This document shows, piece by piece, positions 8,139-16,772 of a stretch of 64,000 nucleotides of DNA. Under the pieces are notes generated by a model. The model was not told the origin of the DNA. It worked only from the letters and a program-made list of their open reading frames with translations, and did not search any database. Positions within the stretch are counted from its first letter, which is position 1; every line of letters begins with the position of its first letter. Position numbers and translations under genes: made by a program. Source of the stretch: Candidatus Avispirillum faecium (GTDB lineage Bacteria > Bacillota > Clostridia > Oscillospirales > CAG-272); assembly GCA_904396155.1 (NCBI GenBank), contig CAJFOI010000022.1, positions 1 to 64,000 on the forward strand. The letters run 5' to 3'.

Positions 8139-9928
8139 CAAAGGATAAAAAGAAGAATGACCGTTTTCGTCTGCTGTCAAACTGCTGGTTTATGCTGCGG
8201 ATTGCTTTTTCGGTCAACAAAATGCTTTTCTTTGTAAAGCTTCCGTTAATTATACTTACAACATTTTATCCATTTCTGTCTGCGTATTTCTTCAAAAATA
8301 TTCTAAATGAAATTACTACAAGCGGGGACTGGAATAGAGTATTGTGGAATGTCATTGTCATGGCTTCTGTCATTCTCTTTGCCGAGCTTCTGATTGGGCT
8401 CTTTTCGCTGGCGGACAATAAATTGACAGAAAAAACGGTTCATTTAATGAAATTGACGCTGGGAACAGCGATTATGAAAATACCGTATGCAGAGTTGGAA
8501 AAGCCTGAAATAAGAGACTTAATCGCTCTCGCGCAGAACGGAAATACATTTTTACAGATTATTAATAATGTAACGTTACTGGTATCGGGCGTAGTAAAGA
8601 CGGTGGGTCTTTTCTCACTGATTGTAACGGTTCAGCCGTTTATTCTAATGGTTGTTATTTTGATTTTTATATTACAGATTGTCGTGGAAAAAAGAAATCA
8701 ACCCTTGTGGACAAAATGGAGGTCCTTGCTTGCTCCCATCCGACGTAAAGGGGACTACTATGCCGGTACAATGAAGGATCTGGCGTTTGGGAAGGAAATC
8801 CGTGTCAATAATCTGCAGGAATATATCAAAGACAAATATGAAAATCAGGAAATGGACGAATATATTCCCACAAATATGAAAAGACTGCGGAATATTCAAA
8901 ACAGATATTTCCCCTCAAATTTTTCCGTCATGCTGCAGGAAGGAATCGCCTATCTGTTTTTAGCATACGAGGTAGTTTTCCGAAATATGCTGATCGGAGA
9001 TTTTACTTTTTATTTATCCATTGTCAGCGGCTTTTCCGAGGGCATCAGAGCGGTAAAAGGCTCCTATTGGCTGCTGGGAAGAAACGGTGCATTTGCAAAT
9101 GAATTTCGCTATTGCATAGAGCTGTCCGGACAGGAACATGGGGATGGCAGCGGACAAGCAGTTATCGAAAAGGGGGATATCACCATTGAATTTATCAATG
9201 TTTCCTTTAAGTATCCAAATACAGAGCGCATGATTTTGAAAAATATATCCTTTACTCTGCTGCCGGGAGAGACGCTTTCCATTGTCGGATTAAACGGCGC
9301 GGGAAAAACGACCCTTGTGAAGCTTTTGTGCAGGCTGTATGAACCGACATCCGGAGAGATACGTATCAATCATGTGCCCATAAAAGATATAAAGTTTTGT
9401 GAGTATGCGAAGCTGATCGGGGCGGTATTCCAGGATTTCAAGCTGTTTTCCTTCAGTGTTCGGGAAAATATTGTAATGGAAAACACGGAAAATATGGATC
9501 GCCTCAGGCGATGCATCGACAAAAGCGGGCTGAAAAGCAAAGTGGCTTCCCTGCCGCAGGGACTGGATACAATGGTTTATAAGGAATTTGACGAGAACGG
9601 TATTGAATTTTCCGGCGGTGAAAATCAAAAGCTTGCCATTGCCCGGGCACTGTATAAGGACGCTGCGTTGATTATTTTGGATGAACCCACTGCCGCGCTG
9701 GATCCCATTGCTGAATATGAGATTTATCGCCGTTTCCAGGAGCTGACGGAAGGAAAGCTCGCCATTTATATATCTCATAGGCTTTCCTCTACCCGTTTTA
9801 CAGATAAAATCGCGGTGCTTTCCGATGGGAGACTGGCAGAGTACGGAAAACATGCGGAGCTTATGGAAATAGATAACGGAATTTATAAAAGTATGTTTGA
9901 GATGCAGGCGCACAATTATATTGCTTAG
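8135..9928 (+). CDS. ABC exporter half-transporter, partner subunit (597 aa)
   Basis: Second fused membrane–ATPase subunit. The N-terminal half is hydrophobic with about six helices; the ATPase shows GLNGAGKTTLVKL, VFQDFKLFSFSVREN, FSGGENQKLA, IILDEPTAALDP and YISHRLSS. Both catalytic Glu residues of the pair are intact, so this is not a heterodimer with one degenerate site by simple inspection. Start ATG 8135 overlaps the previous stop. It corresponds to the 27117 protein of the second cluster, with which it shares the motif ALYK…LIILDEPT and the variant SFSVRENI. Function as the partner of the preceding subunit is inferred from adjacency. Confidence 0.92.
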   Translation: MTKDKKKNDRFRLLSNCWFMLRIAFSVNKMLFFVKLPLIILTTFYPFLSAYFFKNILNEITTSGDWNRVLWNVIVMASVILFAELLIGLFSLADNKLTEKTVHLMKLTLGTAIMKIPYAELEKPEIRDLIALAQNGNTFLQIINNVTLLVSGVVKTVGLFSLIVTVQPFILMVVILIFILQIVVEKRNQPLWTKWRSLLAPIRRKGDYYAGTMKDLAFGKEIRVNNLQEYIKDKYENQEMDEYIPTNMKRLRNIQNRYFPSNFSVMLQEGIAYLFLAYEVVFRNMLIGDFTFYLSIVSGFSEGIRAVKGSYWLLGRNGAFANEFRYCIELSGQEHGDGSGQAVIEKGDITIEFINVSFKYPNTERMILKNISFTLLPGETLSIVGLNGAGKTTLVKLLCRLYEPTSGEIRINHVPIKDIKFCEYAKLIGAVFQDFKLFSFSVRENIVMENTENMDRLRRCIDKSGLKSKVASLPQGLDTMVYKEFDENGIEFSGGENQKLAIARALYKDAALIILDEPTAALDPIAEYEIYRRFQELTEGKLAIYISHRLSSTRFTDKIAVLSDGRLAEYGKHAELMEIDNGIYKSMFEMQAHNYIA

Positions 9929-9962
9929 CGTGGACTGCCGCTTTAGGAAAGGAGTTTTTACA

Positions 9963-11069
9963 GTGAAGGTAAGACTGCCCATTGTTTTGGATGCCATGAT
10001 TATGTCAGATTGCTGTACTTACAATAGAATCGCAATTATTCAAACCTCTCCTCACGCACAGGCGTGGCTTTCTACGCACATGAAAATGTTTGTGGAGGAT
10101 GACTTCGGTGCATGGCACGGCTTTGTAGATACAATTTTTACAATGGACTATTATAAAGAAATTTTATCGTTTCAGGAAATCAACACGTGGGAATTTCCGC
10201 CTGATAAAATCGTCGCTATGATAAAGGACCAGATCAATCAGAAAAATTACATAGAAATAGAGCTGAACTTTTCAGAAAATGCGTTTGTCAACCGGCACGA
10301 GGCACTGCTGTTCGGATACGATGATGTGGAAAAGGTATTTTATACATCCATGTTTGACCGGCCCACAAGAAAATTTCAGGAGCGGACACTGTCCTTTGAT
10401 TTTGTGGAAAAATCGTACGCAGAGGTGTTTGCATATTATCAGTCCAATCCAGAGCAGATGGTAAACACCCAGATAAAATTTTTCAATATTAACCGGATTT
10501 CCCTGAAAGATACGTTTGATGAGGACGGCTGCTTTTTTACCGCGGTGCTGAAGCTGGATGAGGAACGGCATGGAAAGTGTTTTGCGGTGACGCTGGGAGA
10601 GAATGTGACATCCCGAAGCTACATGGGCGTGCGCTGCCTTCTGGGCATTGAAGAAAACTTAAAGGAGATTCTTTCCAGAGAAGATTATGACAATGCAAAT
10701 CTCAGAAATTTGTATTGGACGTCCAATAAGCTGTATGAATATCGGACCATTCTGCTGCTGACGATGCGCTGGCTCATCAAAAACCTGGAGGCCCCCAATG
10801 AGGAGATCCTGGCAGCCTCGGCGGAGTATGCAAAATGCTGCGAGGACTTCAAAAAAATACGCAATCTGCTGCTCAAATATCAGCAGGGCCACGATGAAAA
10901 GATTTTGCACCGAGTACAAAAAAAGCTAAAGCTCCAATATGATCATGAAAAAAGCGCTCTGTCGAAGTTTTTAGACCATGCGTTCCCGCTGTATGTACAG
11001 CAGAAAACATATGAAAATTACAAAAATCGGTCGCAAAAACAAAATGGGAAGGTGGCAGAAATACGATGA
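9963..11069 (+). CDS. Second BtrH/papain-fold-like protein (368 aa)
   Basis: A diverged relative of the BtrH_N fold, by pattern rather than obvious similarity: an early Cys pair (residues 17–18, SDCCTYNRIAI) and a later NRHEALLFGYDD…YTSMFD block that fits the His and Asp of a papain-like triad. The long C-terminus is helical. GTG at 9963 is chosen because AAAGGAG sits at 9949–9955 and because starting further upstream would overlap the ABC gene. The stop overlaps the start of the lipoprotein gene. A second acyltransferase-like enzyme in the operon could join a second amide, release the product, or bind the tethered chain. Without a profile search the fold assignment is tentative. Confidence 0.6.
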   Translation: MKVRLPIVLDAMIMSDCCTYNRIAIIQTSPHAQAWLSTHMKMFVEDDFGAWHGFVDTIFTMDYYKEILSFQEINTWEFPPDKIVAMIKDQINQKNYIEIELNFSENAFVNRHEALLFGYDDVEKVFYTSMFDRPTRKFQERTLSFDFVEKSYAEVFAYYQSNPEQMVNTQIKFFNINRISLKDTFDEDGCFFTAVLKLDEERHGKCFAVTLGENVTSRSYMGVRCLLGIEENLKEILSREDYDNANLRNLYWTSNKLYEYRTILLLTMRWLIKNLEAPNEEILAASAEYAKCCEDFKKIRNLLLKYQQGHDEKILHRVQKKLKLQYDHEKSALSKFLDHAFPLYVQQKTYENYKNRSQKQNGKVAEIR

Positions 11070-12439
11070 AAAGACGAATGATACTGCTGGTACTGCTGAC
11101 AGCGCTCCTTCTCTCCGGATGTGGGGATGCAGCGGAGAAGGATAGGTCGTTTCTCGCCACCGCCATTTCCCACATTGACACGAAAGCGGAGGGCCATGTG
11201 GAGCAGCTGCATGATTACGATTCGCCCTATACGATTTGCTATCGAAATAAAGATGATACCTATTCCATGTATATTTTTGCATCACCCATTCAGTATAAAA
11301 CCGATGCGGGATATGAAATCATTGACAACACGGTGGTCCCAACGGAAAAAGAGGGATTTGTCTATGAAAATAAAGCGGGCGAGGTGAAGACCTACTTCCC
11401 GCAGACGCTTTCTGAGCCCTTTCGGGTGGAGAAGGGGACAGATTATCTGGAATTCCGTCCAAACTTGGATACAGGGGGGTTCTCAAAGGCAAAGCAGATG
11501 ACGTTCCAAAATATGTACGGCGACCAGGTCAGCGCAGTGGTGTATGAAGGCAGCGACATGGATATGGCGTTTTATCCCACCAAGGCGGGCATTCGGACCG
11601 AGCTTGTACTGAAGGAAAAGCCGAAGGAAAATACATTTGCGTTTATTGTAAAATCCAGTACCGTATCCTATGAGGATAAGCAAAACGGATACGTGCTATT
11701 TAAGAACGGAGGTGAAAACAAAAGCATTATTTACGGTCCGCTTGTCCAGTATACTGCGAACGGGGAGCAGCAGCTGGACGTAACCACACAAATGGAGGTA
11801 AACAGAGAGGAGGGCGATACCATTGTTTCACTAAAAATTGACGAGGATATTTTGGATGATGGGGATACCGAATTCCCCGTGCGGCTGGATCCATCCTTTG
11901 AGATGTATCTGAACAAAATTCCGGATTCCACGGTGTATGAAAACCACAATGTGAATAATTATCTGGCAAATTATGCGGTGGTCGGAGACCATCCGGTATG
12001 GGGTGAGGGCTGGCATTATCTCAGGTTTCGTATTAGATGGATATTCCAATGCGATGTAAACAATATTGTTTCAGCAAAATATATTATTCGGCCCTTAAAC
12101 ATTTGCAGCAAAGATATTAAAATAGAAATTTTTAATACGAGCTATCAATGGTCCAGTACCACAATCGAATGGAATACAAAATCACCGCCGCGAAATCTTA
12201 TTTCAGCATTGGAGGATAATTATTATGATTTAACAAATTTTGTAAAGCTTTGCTTAAATGATGAAACCAGCAGTTCTGAATCAGAAGGAGTGGTTATGAA
12301 AACAAATATAAAAGAAAGAGGATTTAAGATCTTCGCGACTTCTGATAATGCTTTATATTCACCGTATCTTGTTGTCCGATTTAACAAGGTACCCGAATAT
12401 TTCAGTGGTGGTACAAGTATAAACCCGTCTGAATTATGA
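11066..12439 (+). CDS. Lipoprotein with C-terminal DNRLRE-like domain (457 aa)
   Basis: Secreted lipoprotein: a Lys/Arg start, hydrophobic stretch and lipobox LLSGC put the lipidated Cys near residue 19. The middle (KTDAGYEIIDNTV… then KTYFPQTLSEPFRVE) and the C-terminal pattern (SSTTIEWNTKSP … YSPYLVVRFNK) resemble the N-terminal portion of WapA/RHS-type wall proteins and DNRLRE-domain proteins of Firmicutes, usually surface structural modules. The start overlaps the previous stop, and the metalloprotease follows 11 bp later. A role on the outer face of the membrane, for example immunity, delivery or surface binding, is possible but not shown. It is not repeated in the second cluster. Confidence 0.75.
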   Translation: MKRRMILLVLLTALLLSGCGDAAEKDRSFLATAISHIDTKAEGHVEQLHDYDSPYTICYRNKDDTYSMYIFASPIQYKTDAGYEIIDNTVVPTEKEGFVYENKAGEVKTYFPQTLSEPFRVEKGTDYLEFRPNLDTGGFSKAKQMTFQNMYGDQVSAVVYEGSDMDMAFYPTKAGIRTELVLKEKPKENTFAFIVKSSTVSYEDKQNGYVLFKNGGENKSIIYGPLVQYTANGEQQLDVTTQMEVNREEGDTIVSLKIDEDILDDGDTEFPVRLDPSFEMYLNKIPDSTVYENHNVNNYLANYAVVGDHPVWGEGWHYLRFRIRWIFQCDVNNIVSAKYIIRPLNICSKDIKIEIFNTSYQWSSTTIEWNTKSPPRNLISALEDNYYDLTNFVKLCLNDETSSSESEGVVMKTNIKERGFKIFATSDNALYSPYLVVRFNKVPEYFSGGTSINPSEL

Positions 12440-12450
12440 AAGGAGAAGAA

Positions 12451-13119
12451 ATGAAAAAGACAAATAAATCATTATTAATATTTTTTATAGTTGTAATTGT
12501 TTGTACAACTGCCGTTTTGCCTGCCAGCGCGCATGAAGTCGTACCAAATGCACGTTGGTGCCATATGAGCAATGTTTATGGTTCAATTAAATGCGATATG
12601 TATTATAATGCAGACCATATGTCGCCGGGCTGGAGTCTACAGGTTAATCAGGCAATAACAAATTGGGGTAGCTATTCTAACGGGAAAGTACGAATGTCAT
12701 GGACGCCTCTTGGAAGTGCAAATTGTGTTTTAAGTACATACAATGGTGCTTGGCCTTATCCTGATTGTTTTGCATTTACAATGTTATATAATAAAAACGG
12801 AAAGTATACAACAGATTACAATATAGCTTTAGATATAGGTCTTGGAAATTATGTGTCATTTAGCAATTTTGGCAGTCGGATAAACTCTGCAACAGTGATT
12901 TTTAACAATGGTTATAGCGACGGCGGCGGTGGGGCAAATGCTGCAATGAATAGGGCAAAAACGATAACACATGAGATCGGTCATTGCCTCAACTTAGGAC
13001 ATACCAGCAGTCAGTCGGTTATGCGGCAGGGCTGGGATTTAGGGTGGTCAAATTATGATCGTCCTCAAGATCATGATCGTGCCGACTTAAATAATTATTA
13101 TAACAAAATTTATAAGTAA
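12451..13119 (+). CDS. Secreted zinc metalloprotease, matrixin-like (222 aa)
   Basis: N-terminal signal peptide (KKTNKSLLIFFIVVIV followed by a hydrophobic run and cleavage near PASA-HE). The catalytic zinc motif is HEIGHCLNLGH, the HExxHxxGxxH arrangement of metzincins, followed by a Met (SVMRQGW) that could form the Met-turn. Total length fits a single catalytic domain. ATG 12451 follows AAAGGAGAAG; an in-frame ATG at 12436 lies before that site. It sits between a lipoprotein and another exported protein, so it may process one of them or an external target. Substrate unknown. Confidence 0.85.
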   Translation: MKKTNKSLLIFFIVVIVCTTAVLPASAHEVVPNARWCHMSNVYGSIKCDMYYNADHMSPGWSLQVNQAITNWGSYSNGKVRMSWTPLGSANCVLSTYNGAWPYPDCFAFTMLYNKNGKYTTDYNIALDIGLGNYVSFSNFGSRINSATVIFNNGYSDGGGGANAAMNRAKTITHEIGHCLNLGHTSSQSVMRQGWDLGWSNYDRPQDHDRADLNNYYNKIYK

Positions 13120-13130
13120 GGAGGATTGTT

Positions 13131-13811
13131 ATGAAAAAGATCTGGATATCCGGAGGATGTATATTGGCAGTTGCGCTGATTGCCACGGTTGGTTTATTAA
13201 ATGTAAATAAAAGCGTTTATAATGAAAACCCAGATTTGTCTCAAAAAATAGTTGCTTCAAAAAGCTTTTTTCCAGATCAAGTTCCAGTAGAAACAGTTGA
13301 TGATTTGTTGAAATCTACTGAACTAATTATAATCGGAGAGGTTATTAGTGATGGGGAAGAAGAAGCATTTAACATATATGGCTCTGGAGAGGCGGCAGAA
13401 GAACTTGCTAATGCTGCTTTGAAAAACGGAAATAATCCTTATATGCCTTCAACCATTTCGAAAGTCCGAGTTTTAGAAACAATCTATGGAGACATGCCGG
13501 AGAACAGCGAAATCGAATTTTTTGAACTTGGTTCCCCCAATATTCTGGATTTTCAGACAAAGGTTCAAAAAGGTGAAAAACTTATAATGCTTTTGCGGCC
13601 TTCTGATACGGAGGGAATGTATTATGCCAGTAACGTAGAGCACAGTATGTTTTATTTGGATGGAGAAGATGAAATTACATCTATGTCAGATGAATTAATT
13701 TGTGCCCGGTACGATGGCTTGTCAAAAGAAATTTTAATACAGGATTTACAGGAGGGAATGGAAGATAAGAAAGAATTAAATTCATTGCAAAGTACGGAAG
13801 AATTGCAATAA
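13131..13811 (+). CDS. Membrane-anchored extracytoplasmic protein, unknown (226 aa)
   Basis: One N-terminal membrane segment (WISGGCILAVALIATVGLL) then an acidic extracytoplasmic domain. The pattern TELIIIGEV… KVRVLETIYGD… GEKLIMLLRP resembles small beta-barrel domains seen in many Firmicutes hypothetical proteins; I do not recognise a named family. It starts 11 bp after the metalloprotease stop behind AAGGAGG and ends shortly before a strong hairpin with a T-run, so it is the last gene of the first operon. Being adjacent to a secreted protease, it could be its inhibitor, substrate or anchor; this is inference only. Confidence 0.7.
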   Translation: MKKIWISGGCILAVALIATVGLLNVNKSVYNENPDLSQKIVASKSFFPDQVPVETVDDLLKSTELIIIGEVISDGEEEAFNIYGSGEAAEELANAALKNGNNPYMPSTISKVRVLETIYGDMPENSEIEFFELGSPNILDFQTKVQKGEKLIMLLRPSDTEGMYYASNVEHSMFYLDGEDEITSMSDELICARYDGLSKEILIQDLQEGMEDKKELNSLQSTEELQ

Positions 13812-13897
13812 CAATATTTAAAATGCAAAGCATTTATACTTAATTTGCTACAAATTCCTGTTTTTTGTAGCGTGGCATAGAATAAAAGTATCGACAA

Positions 13898-13942
13898 ATC
13901 GCTATACCTTGATATAATAATTAAGGTATAGCGATATTTTTT
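13898..13942 (+). terminator. Rho-independent terminator after the first operon
   Basis: A perfect 13-bp stem (13898–13910 with 13923–13935) with a 12-nt loop is followed by ATTTTTTG. It ends the lipoprotein–protease–membrane protein transcript and precedes the first ECF sigma gene. Confidence 0.85.
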
Positions 13943-13991
13943 GTGACCTTTGGGGGGGCGCAGTTGTTTATATAAATAGAGGGGGGATAGA

Positions 13992-14474
13992 ATGAACTGT
14001 ATATCAGAAAGCAATTTTGATGAAAAATATGAGCGGTACAAAAGCCTCATATTTAGAATCGGCATCGTTTATCTGGGGAACCGCTCAGATGCAGAGGATT
14101 TGATGCAGGATGTTTTTGTGAAGCTTTTTTACAAGGCCCCGAAATTTTTCAGTGCGGAGGAGGAAAAAGCCTGGATGATAAAAGTAACGGTCAACTGCTG
14201 CAAAAATATGTGCAAAAGCTATTGGAAAAGAAAAGTGGAGCTCACTTGTACATTTGACGATATTCCCGACCTCACGAAGGCAGACCAGATGGTGCTGGAG
14301 GAACTCGCAGCCTTGGATCCGGGCTACAGGACAGTGATATATCTGCATTATATGGAAGGCTATAAGATAGTGGAAATTGCAGAAATGTTGAAGCTGAGTC
14401 CATCTGCTGTAAAGATGCGTCTCTCACGTGGGCGGGAGATGTTGAAAACCAGTTTAAGGGAGGAGTTTATATGA
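13992..14474 (+). CDS. ECF-family RNA polymerase sigma factor (160 aa)
   Basis: Small sigma-70 of the extracytoplasmic-function type. Region 2 is visible in RSDAEDLMQDVFVKLFYKAP, and region 4 helix-turn-helix in VEIAEMLKLSPSAVKMRLSRGREML. Length is normal for the class. The ATG at 13992 has a purine-rich site (GAGGGGGGAT) just upstream. Its stop overlaps the start of a one-membrane-segment protein, the usual sigma/anti-sigma arrangement. Target promoters are unknown; ECF systems of this kind commonly sense envelope stress or antibiotics, which would suit an exporter-bearing neighbourhood. Confidence 0.92.
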   Translation: MNCISESNFDEKYERYKSLIFRIGIVYLGNRSDAEDLMQDVFVKLFYKAPKFFSAEEEKAWMIKVTVNCCKNMCKSYWKRKVELTCTFDDIPDLTKADQMVLEELAALDPGYRTVIYLHYMEGYKIVEIAEMLKLSPSAVKMRLSRGREMLKTSLREEFI

Positions 14475-15061
14475 ATCGTTTACAAGAAGTATTAAACAAA
14501 ATCAGCCCGGATGATCAAGTGAAGGAGCTTGTTCGAAGACGTGTGATGGATGAGAAGCGGCGCAGGAAGTCCTTTCGTTTTGCAGCTGTGATCGCGTCCT
14601 GTGCTGCCTGTATTTTCCTGATGGTCTGTATACTTCCGATGATACAGAAGAACAAAGGAGTATACTTTGGCGCACCCGCTGCCGGAGTAGGAGATATCAG
14701 TGCAGGTGATTTTGGGGATGCCGTGCAATTTTTAATCTATGACGGACAGTATTATCAAATGGGTGAATCATATCGCACGACGTTTACAAAAGAGGAAGAT
14801 GTGAACACGTCTATACCATATAGTGAAAATGCAGCGTCATTGATTGGAGAGAAGCTTGGTACCACTGCATTGAATGAATTGGATATCAATCAGGAGGGGT
14901 TTTATAGAGAAGAAGCGACAAACTACGCAGATCTCACGTCAAATGCGCCTGGCATGGAGGTGTATACTGTGAAGGGATACGATGCTGATACTGTGCTTGC
15001 GGCAATAGATTCCTGGGGGATTATCCGATTTTTTCTTCCCGTACAACAGGAAGAAGCATAA
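14471..15061 (+). CDS. Probable membrane anti-sigma factor (196 aa)
   Basis: The cytoplasmic N-terminus (~36 residues) is charged, followed by one membrane helix (FAAVIASCAACIFLMVCILPMI) and a ~140-residue external domain without an evident family. Start overlaps the sigma-factor stop (ATGA), so the pair is translationally coupled. The topology and position suggest it holds the sigma factor inactive until an external signal arrives. No zinc-binding HxxxCxxC anti-sigma motif is visible. A hairpin terminator follows. Confidence 0.75.
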   Translation: MNRLQEVLNKISPDDQVKELVRRRVMDEKRRRKSFRFAAVIASCAACIFLMVCILPMIQKNKGVYFGAPAAGVGDISAGDFGDAVQFLIYDGQYYQMGESYRTTFTKEEDVNTSIPYSENAASLIGEKLGTTALNELDINQEGFYREEATNYADLTSNAPGMEVYTVKGYDADTVLAAIDSWGIIRFFLPVQQEEA

Positions 15062-15120
15062 TGTATCCGCTATTTGGCCATCTTTGAATTGTAAAATTTG
15101 AAAGTGAAATACAAATGGAA

Positions 15121-15152
15121 GAAGCCCCGCCGCCTGGCGGGGCTTCATTTTA
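15121..15152 (+). terminator. Terminator after ECF sigma/anti-sigma pair
   Basis: Perfect 11-bp GC-rich stem (15121–15131 with 15136–15146) with a 4-nt loop, followed by ATTTTAT. Confidence 0.85.
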
Positions 15153-15240
15153 TAGGAACGCTTGGGGCAGTCATTCTGAACGGAAAGTATGTTTACTTGC
15201 CAGGGTGAATATGTAAAAAGACAGTATTCCTACAACAATC

Positions 15241-15608
15241 TCCCAGTTTTTGCATACACAAAAACAATCCGCGGAGTTGCAGGAGGCTCCCCACAAGGGG
15301 GGCTTTAAATGAAAAAGATGTGCTGACAATCCCTCAGGCGGCTTTGCCGCCAGCTCCCTTTGCGGCTCTGCAAGAGACGCCCACATGGGAGCCTAAAAGA
15401 CAAAATAATATTGCCTTGTGTGGGAGATGCTGCGCATCTCCCACACAAGGGAGTCTTTTCAACGTAAGCCTCCCCTGTGCAAGGGGAGGTGGCTTGCCGC
15501 AGGCAAGTCGGAGGGGTTGTTTAGATGAAGCATGAAAAACAATCCCTCTGTCAGCTTCGCTGACACCCCCCTTTACACAAGGGGGACTTTTTTATTTTAA
15601 CCTCCCCG
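15241..15608. repeat. Palindromic intergenic repeats (copies 1a and 1b)
   Basis: The 690-bp space between the anti-sigma gene and the next gene holds stacked palindromic elements. 15468–15600 is a unit built of CCTCCCC…GGGGAGG, GGCTTGCCGCAGGCAAG and TCAGCTTCGCTGA hairpins. It recurs almost unchanged at 16474–16605, and in a diverged form at 18284–18500. 15241–15467 is a shuffled relative containing GGCGGCTTTGCCGCC and GGGAGATGCTGCGCATCTCCC. No open frame is credible. Such mosaics are typical of non-autonomous repeats in gut Clostridia. Confidence 0.85.
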
Positions 15609-15628
15609 GTGTGGGAGTTGCTGTGTAA

Positions 15629-15671
15629 TTCCACGGAAATAGTTGACAAACGTGGAAACGGAAAGTATACT
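15629..15671 (+). promoter_or_regulatory. Sigma-A promoter with operator-like inverted repeat
   Basis: TTGACA (15643–15648), 17-bp spacer, TATACT (15666–15671). A perfect 7-bp inverted repeat TTCCACG / CGTGGAA (15629–15635 and 15651–15657) flanks the -35 box, which is where a repressor would act. It drives the membrane protein gene at 15753. Confidence 0.75.
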
Positions 15672-15752
15672 AAAAGTAGGAATAAAATCCTACTAAAAAA
15701 CGAAGTCGGGCAGGATGATGTAAAATCATAATTTTAATAGGAGGCATGAGGT

Positions 15753-16379
15753 ATGAGTAAAAGAACACGTGTTTTAATATGGAGTATCCTGGCTTTGCTT
15801 TTATTGAGCGTATGCTTTCTTGTATTTATCATAATCCAGAAAAATTATGCAAGTATAGAAAAATATGATTTTGCATATTTGAATGAGGCGGCAGAAGAAA
15901 TTTTACAGGAGTATGGTCCTGCGCAAAAAATGGATATTACCTCCTGCAATCCCTTTGTGCAAAACGGTCAATTTTTTGTCTTTTTTGAGTATCAGCCTCT
16001 GGAAGGAGATCCCAGTATAAATGAAATGCCCAAGGATGTGATAGAGCGAAGTGTATTTTTCGGCTATGCACAAATTGGGAAAAATTTCAATACATATTAT
16101 GTAAAAGAATTTCAGACGGCCCAGTATGATACCCAATTGGATATTGCGGGGGCTTCCAGAGATGGGTCTGTGGATATATATGCTGAAAAGCCGTCCCGCT
16201 ACTTTGGAAAAATATTGGATGAAAATGTTAATAAGATAGAGTTCTACGTAAATGATGTTCTGGCAGAAACATATTATGTGGGAGAAAAAGATTATTATTT
16301 TATTGAACTCCCCCGTAACGCCATTGATACAATCAGTTATAGGTTTTACGATAGCGAAAACCGTTTTTTGTATGATTAA
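15753..16379 (+). CDS. Membrane-anchored protein of unknown function (208 aa)
   Basis: A basic start and a single membrane helix (VLIWSILALLLLSVCFLVFIII) precede an extracytoplasmic domain of about 175 residues, rich in Tyr and acidic residues, with no family I recognise. AGGAGG lies just upstream of the ATG and a consensus promoter with a flanking palindrome is 80 bp upstream, so it is transcribed alone. It is bracketed on both sides by near-identical intergenic repeats, so it could have moved as a repeat-flanked unit, though nothing proves that. Confidence 0.7.
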   Translation: MSKRTRVLIWSILALLLLSVCFLVFIIIQKNYASIEKYDFAYLNEAAEEILQEYGPAQKMDITSCNPFVQNGQFFVFFEYQPLEGDPSINEMPKDVIERSVFFGYAQIGKNFNTYYVKEFQTAQYDTQLDIAGASRDGSVDIYAEKPSRYFGKILDENVNKIEFYVNDVLAETYYVGEKDYYFIELPRNAIDTISYRFYDSENRFLYD

Positions 16380-16415
16380 ATTTGAAAATACAGCAGCATG
16401 ATGTGTTACAATTCC

Positions 16416-16605
16416 CCAGTTTTTGCATACGCAAAAACATCCCCCTTGTGTAAGGGGGACCTTCTTGATTCATGCCTCCCCTGTGCAAGGGGAGGTGGCT
16501 TGCCGCAGGCAAGTCGGAGGGGTTGTTTAGATGAAGCATGAAAAAACAATCCCCCTGTCAGCTTCGCTGACATCCCCCTTTACACAAGGGGGACTTTTTT
16601 ATTTA
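16416..16605. repeat. Palindromic intergenic repeat (copy 2)
   Basis: Nearly identical to 15468–15600 over about 130 bp (from 16474), differing by a handful of bases. It is preceded by the short element CCCAGTTTTTGCATACGCAA that also occurs at 15241. The gap to the sigma gene at 16773 contains nothing else recognisable. Confidence 0.85.
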
Positions 16606-16772
16606 AGCCTCTCCAGGAGTTGCTTGCCGCAGTTTTTTCATTTATTTTTTCAAGGCGCCAATAAAAGGGTTCATTCGAAACGTCTTATTATACGAAGGGA
16701 GTTATTAACGCCCTTGCAAAGAAGGTATGAGGATGGTAAAATAAAAAACTTTCTTGAAAGGTAATTGCTAGT

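Noticed and set aside
14471..15061. Zinc-binding anti-sigma factor call
   Set aside because: The HxxxCxxC motif is absent, so only a general membrane anti-sigma role is proposed.
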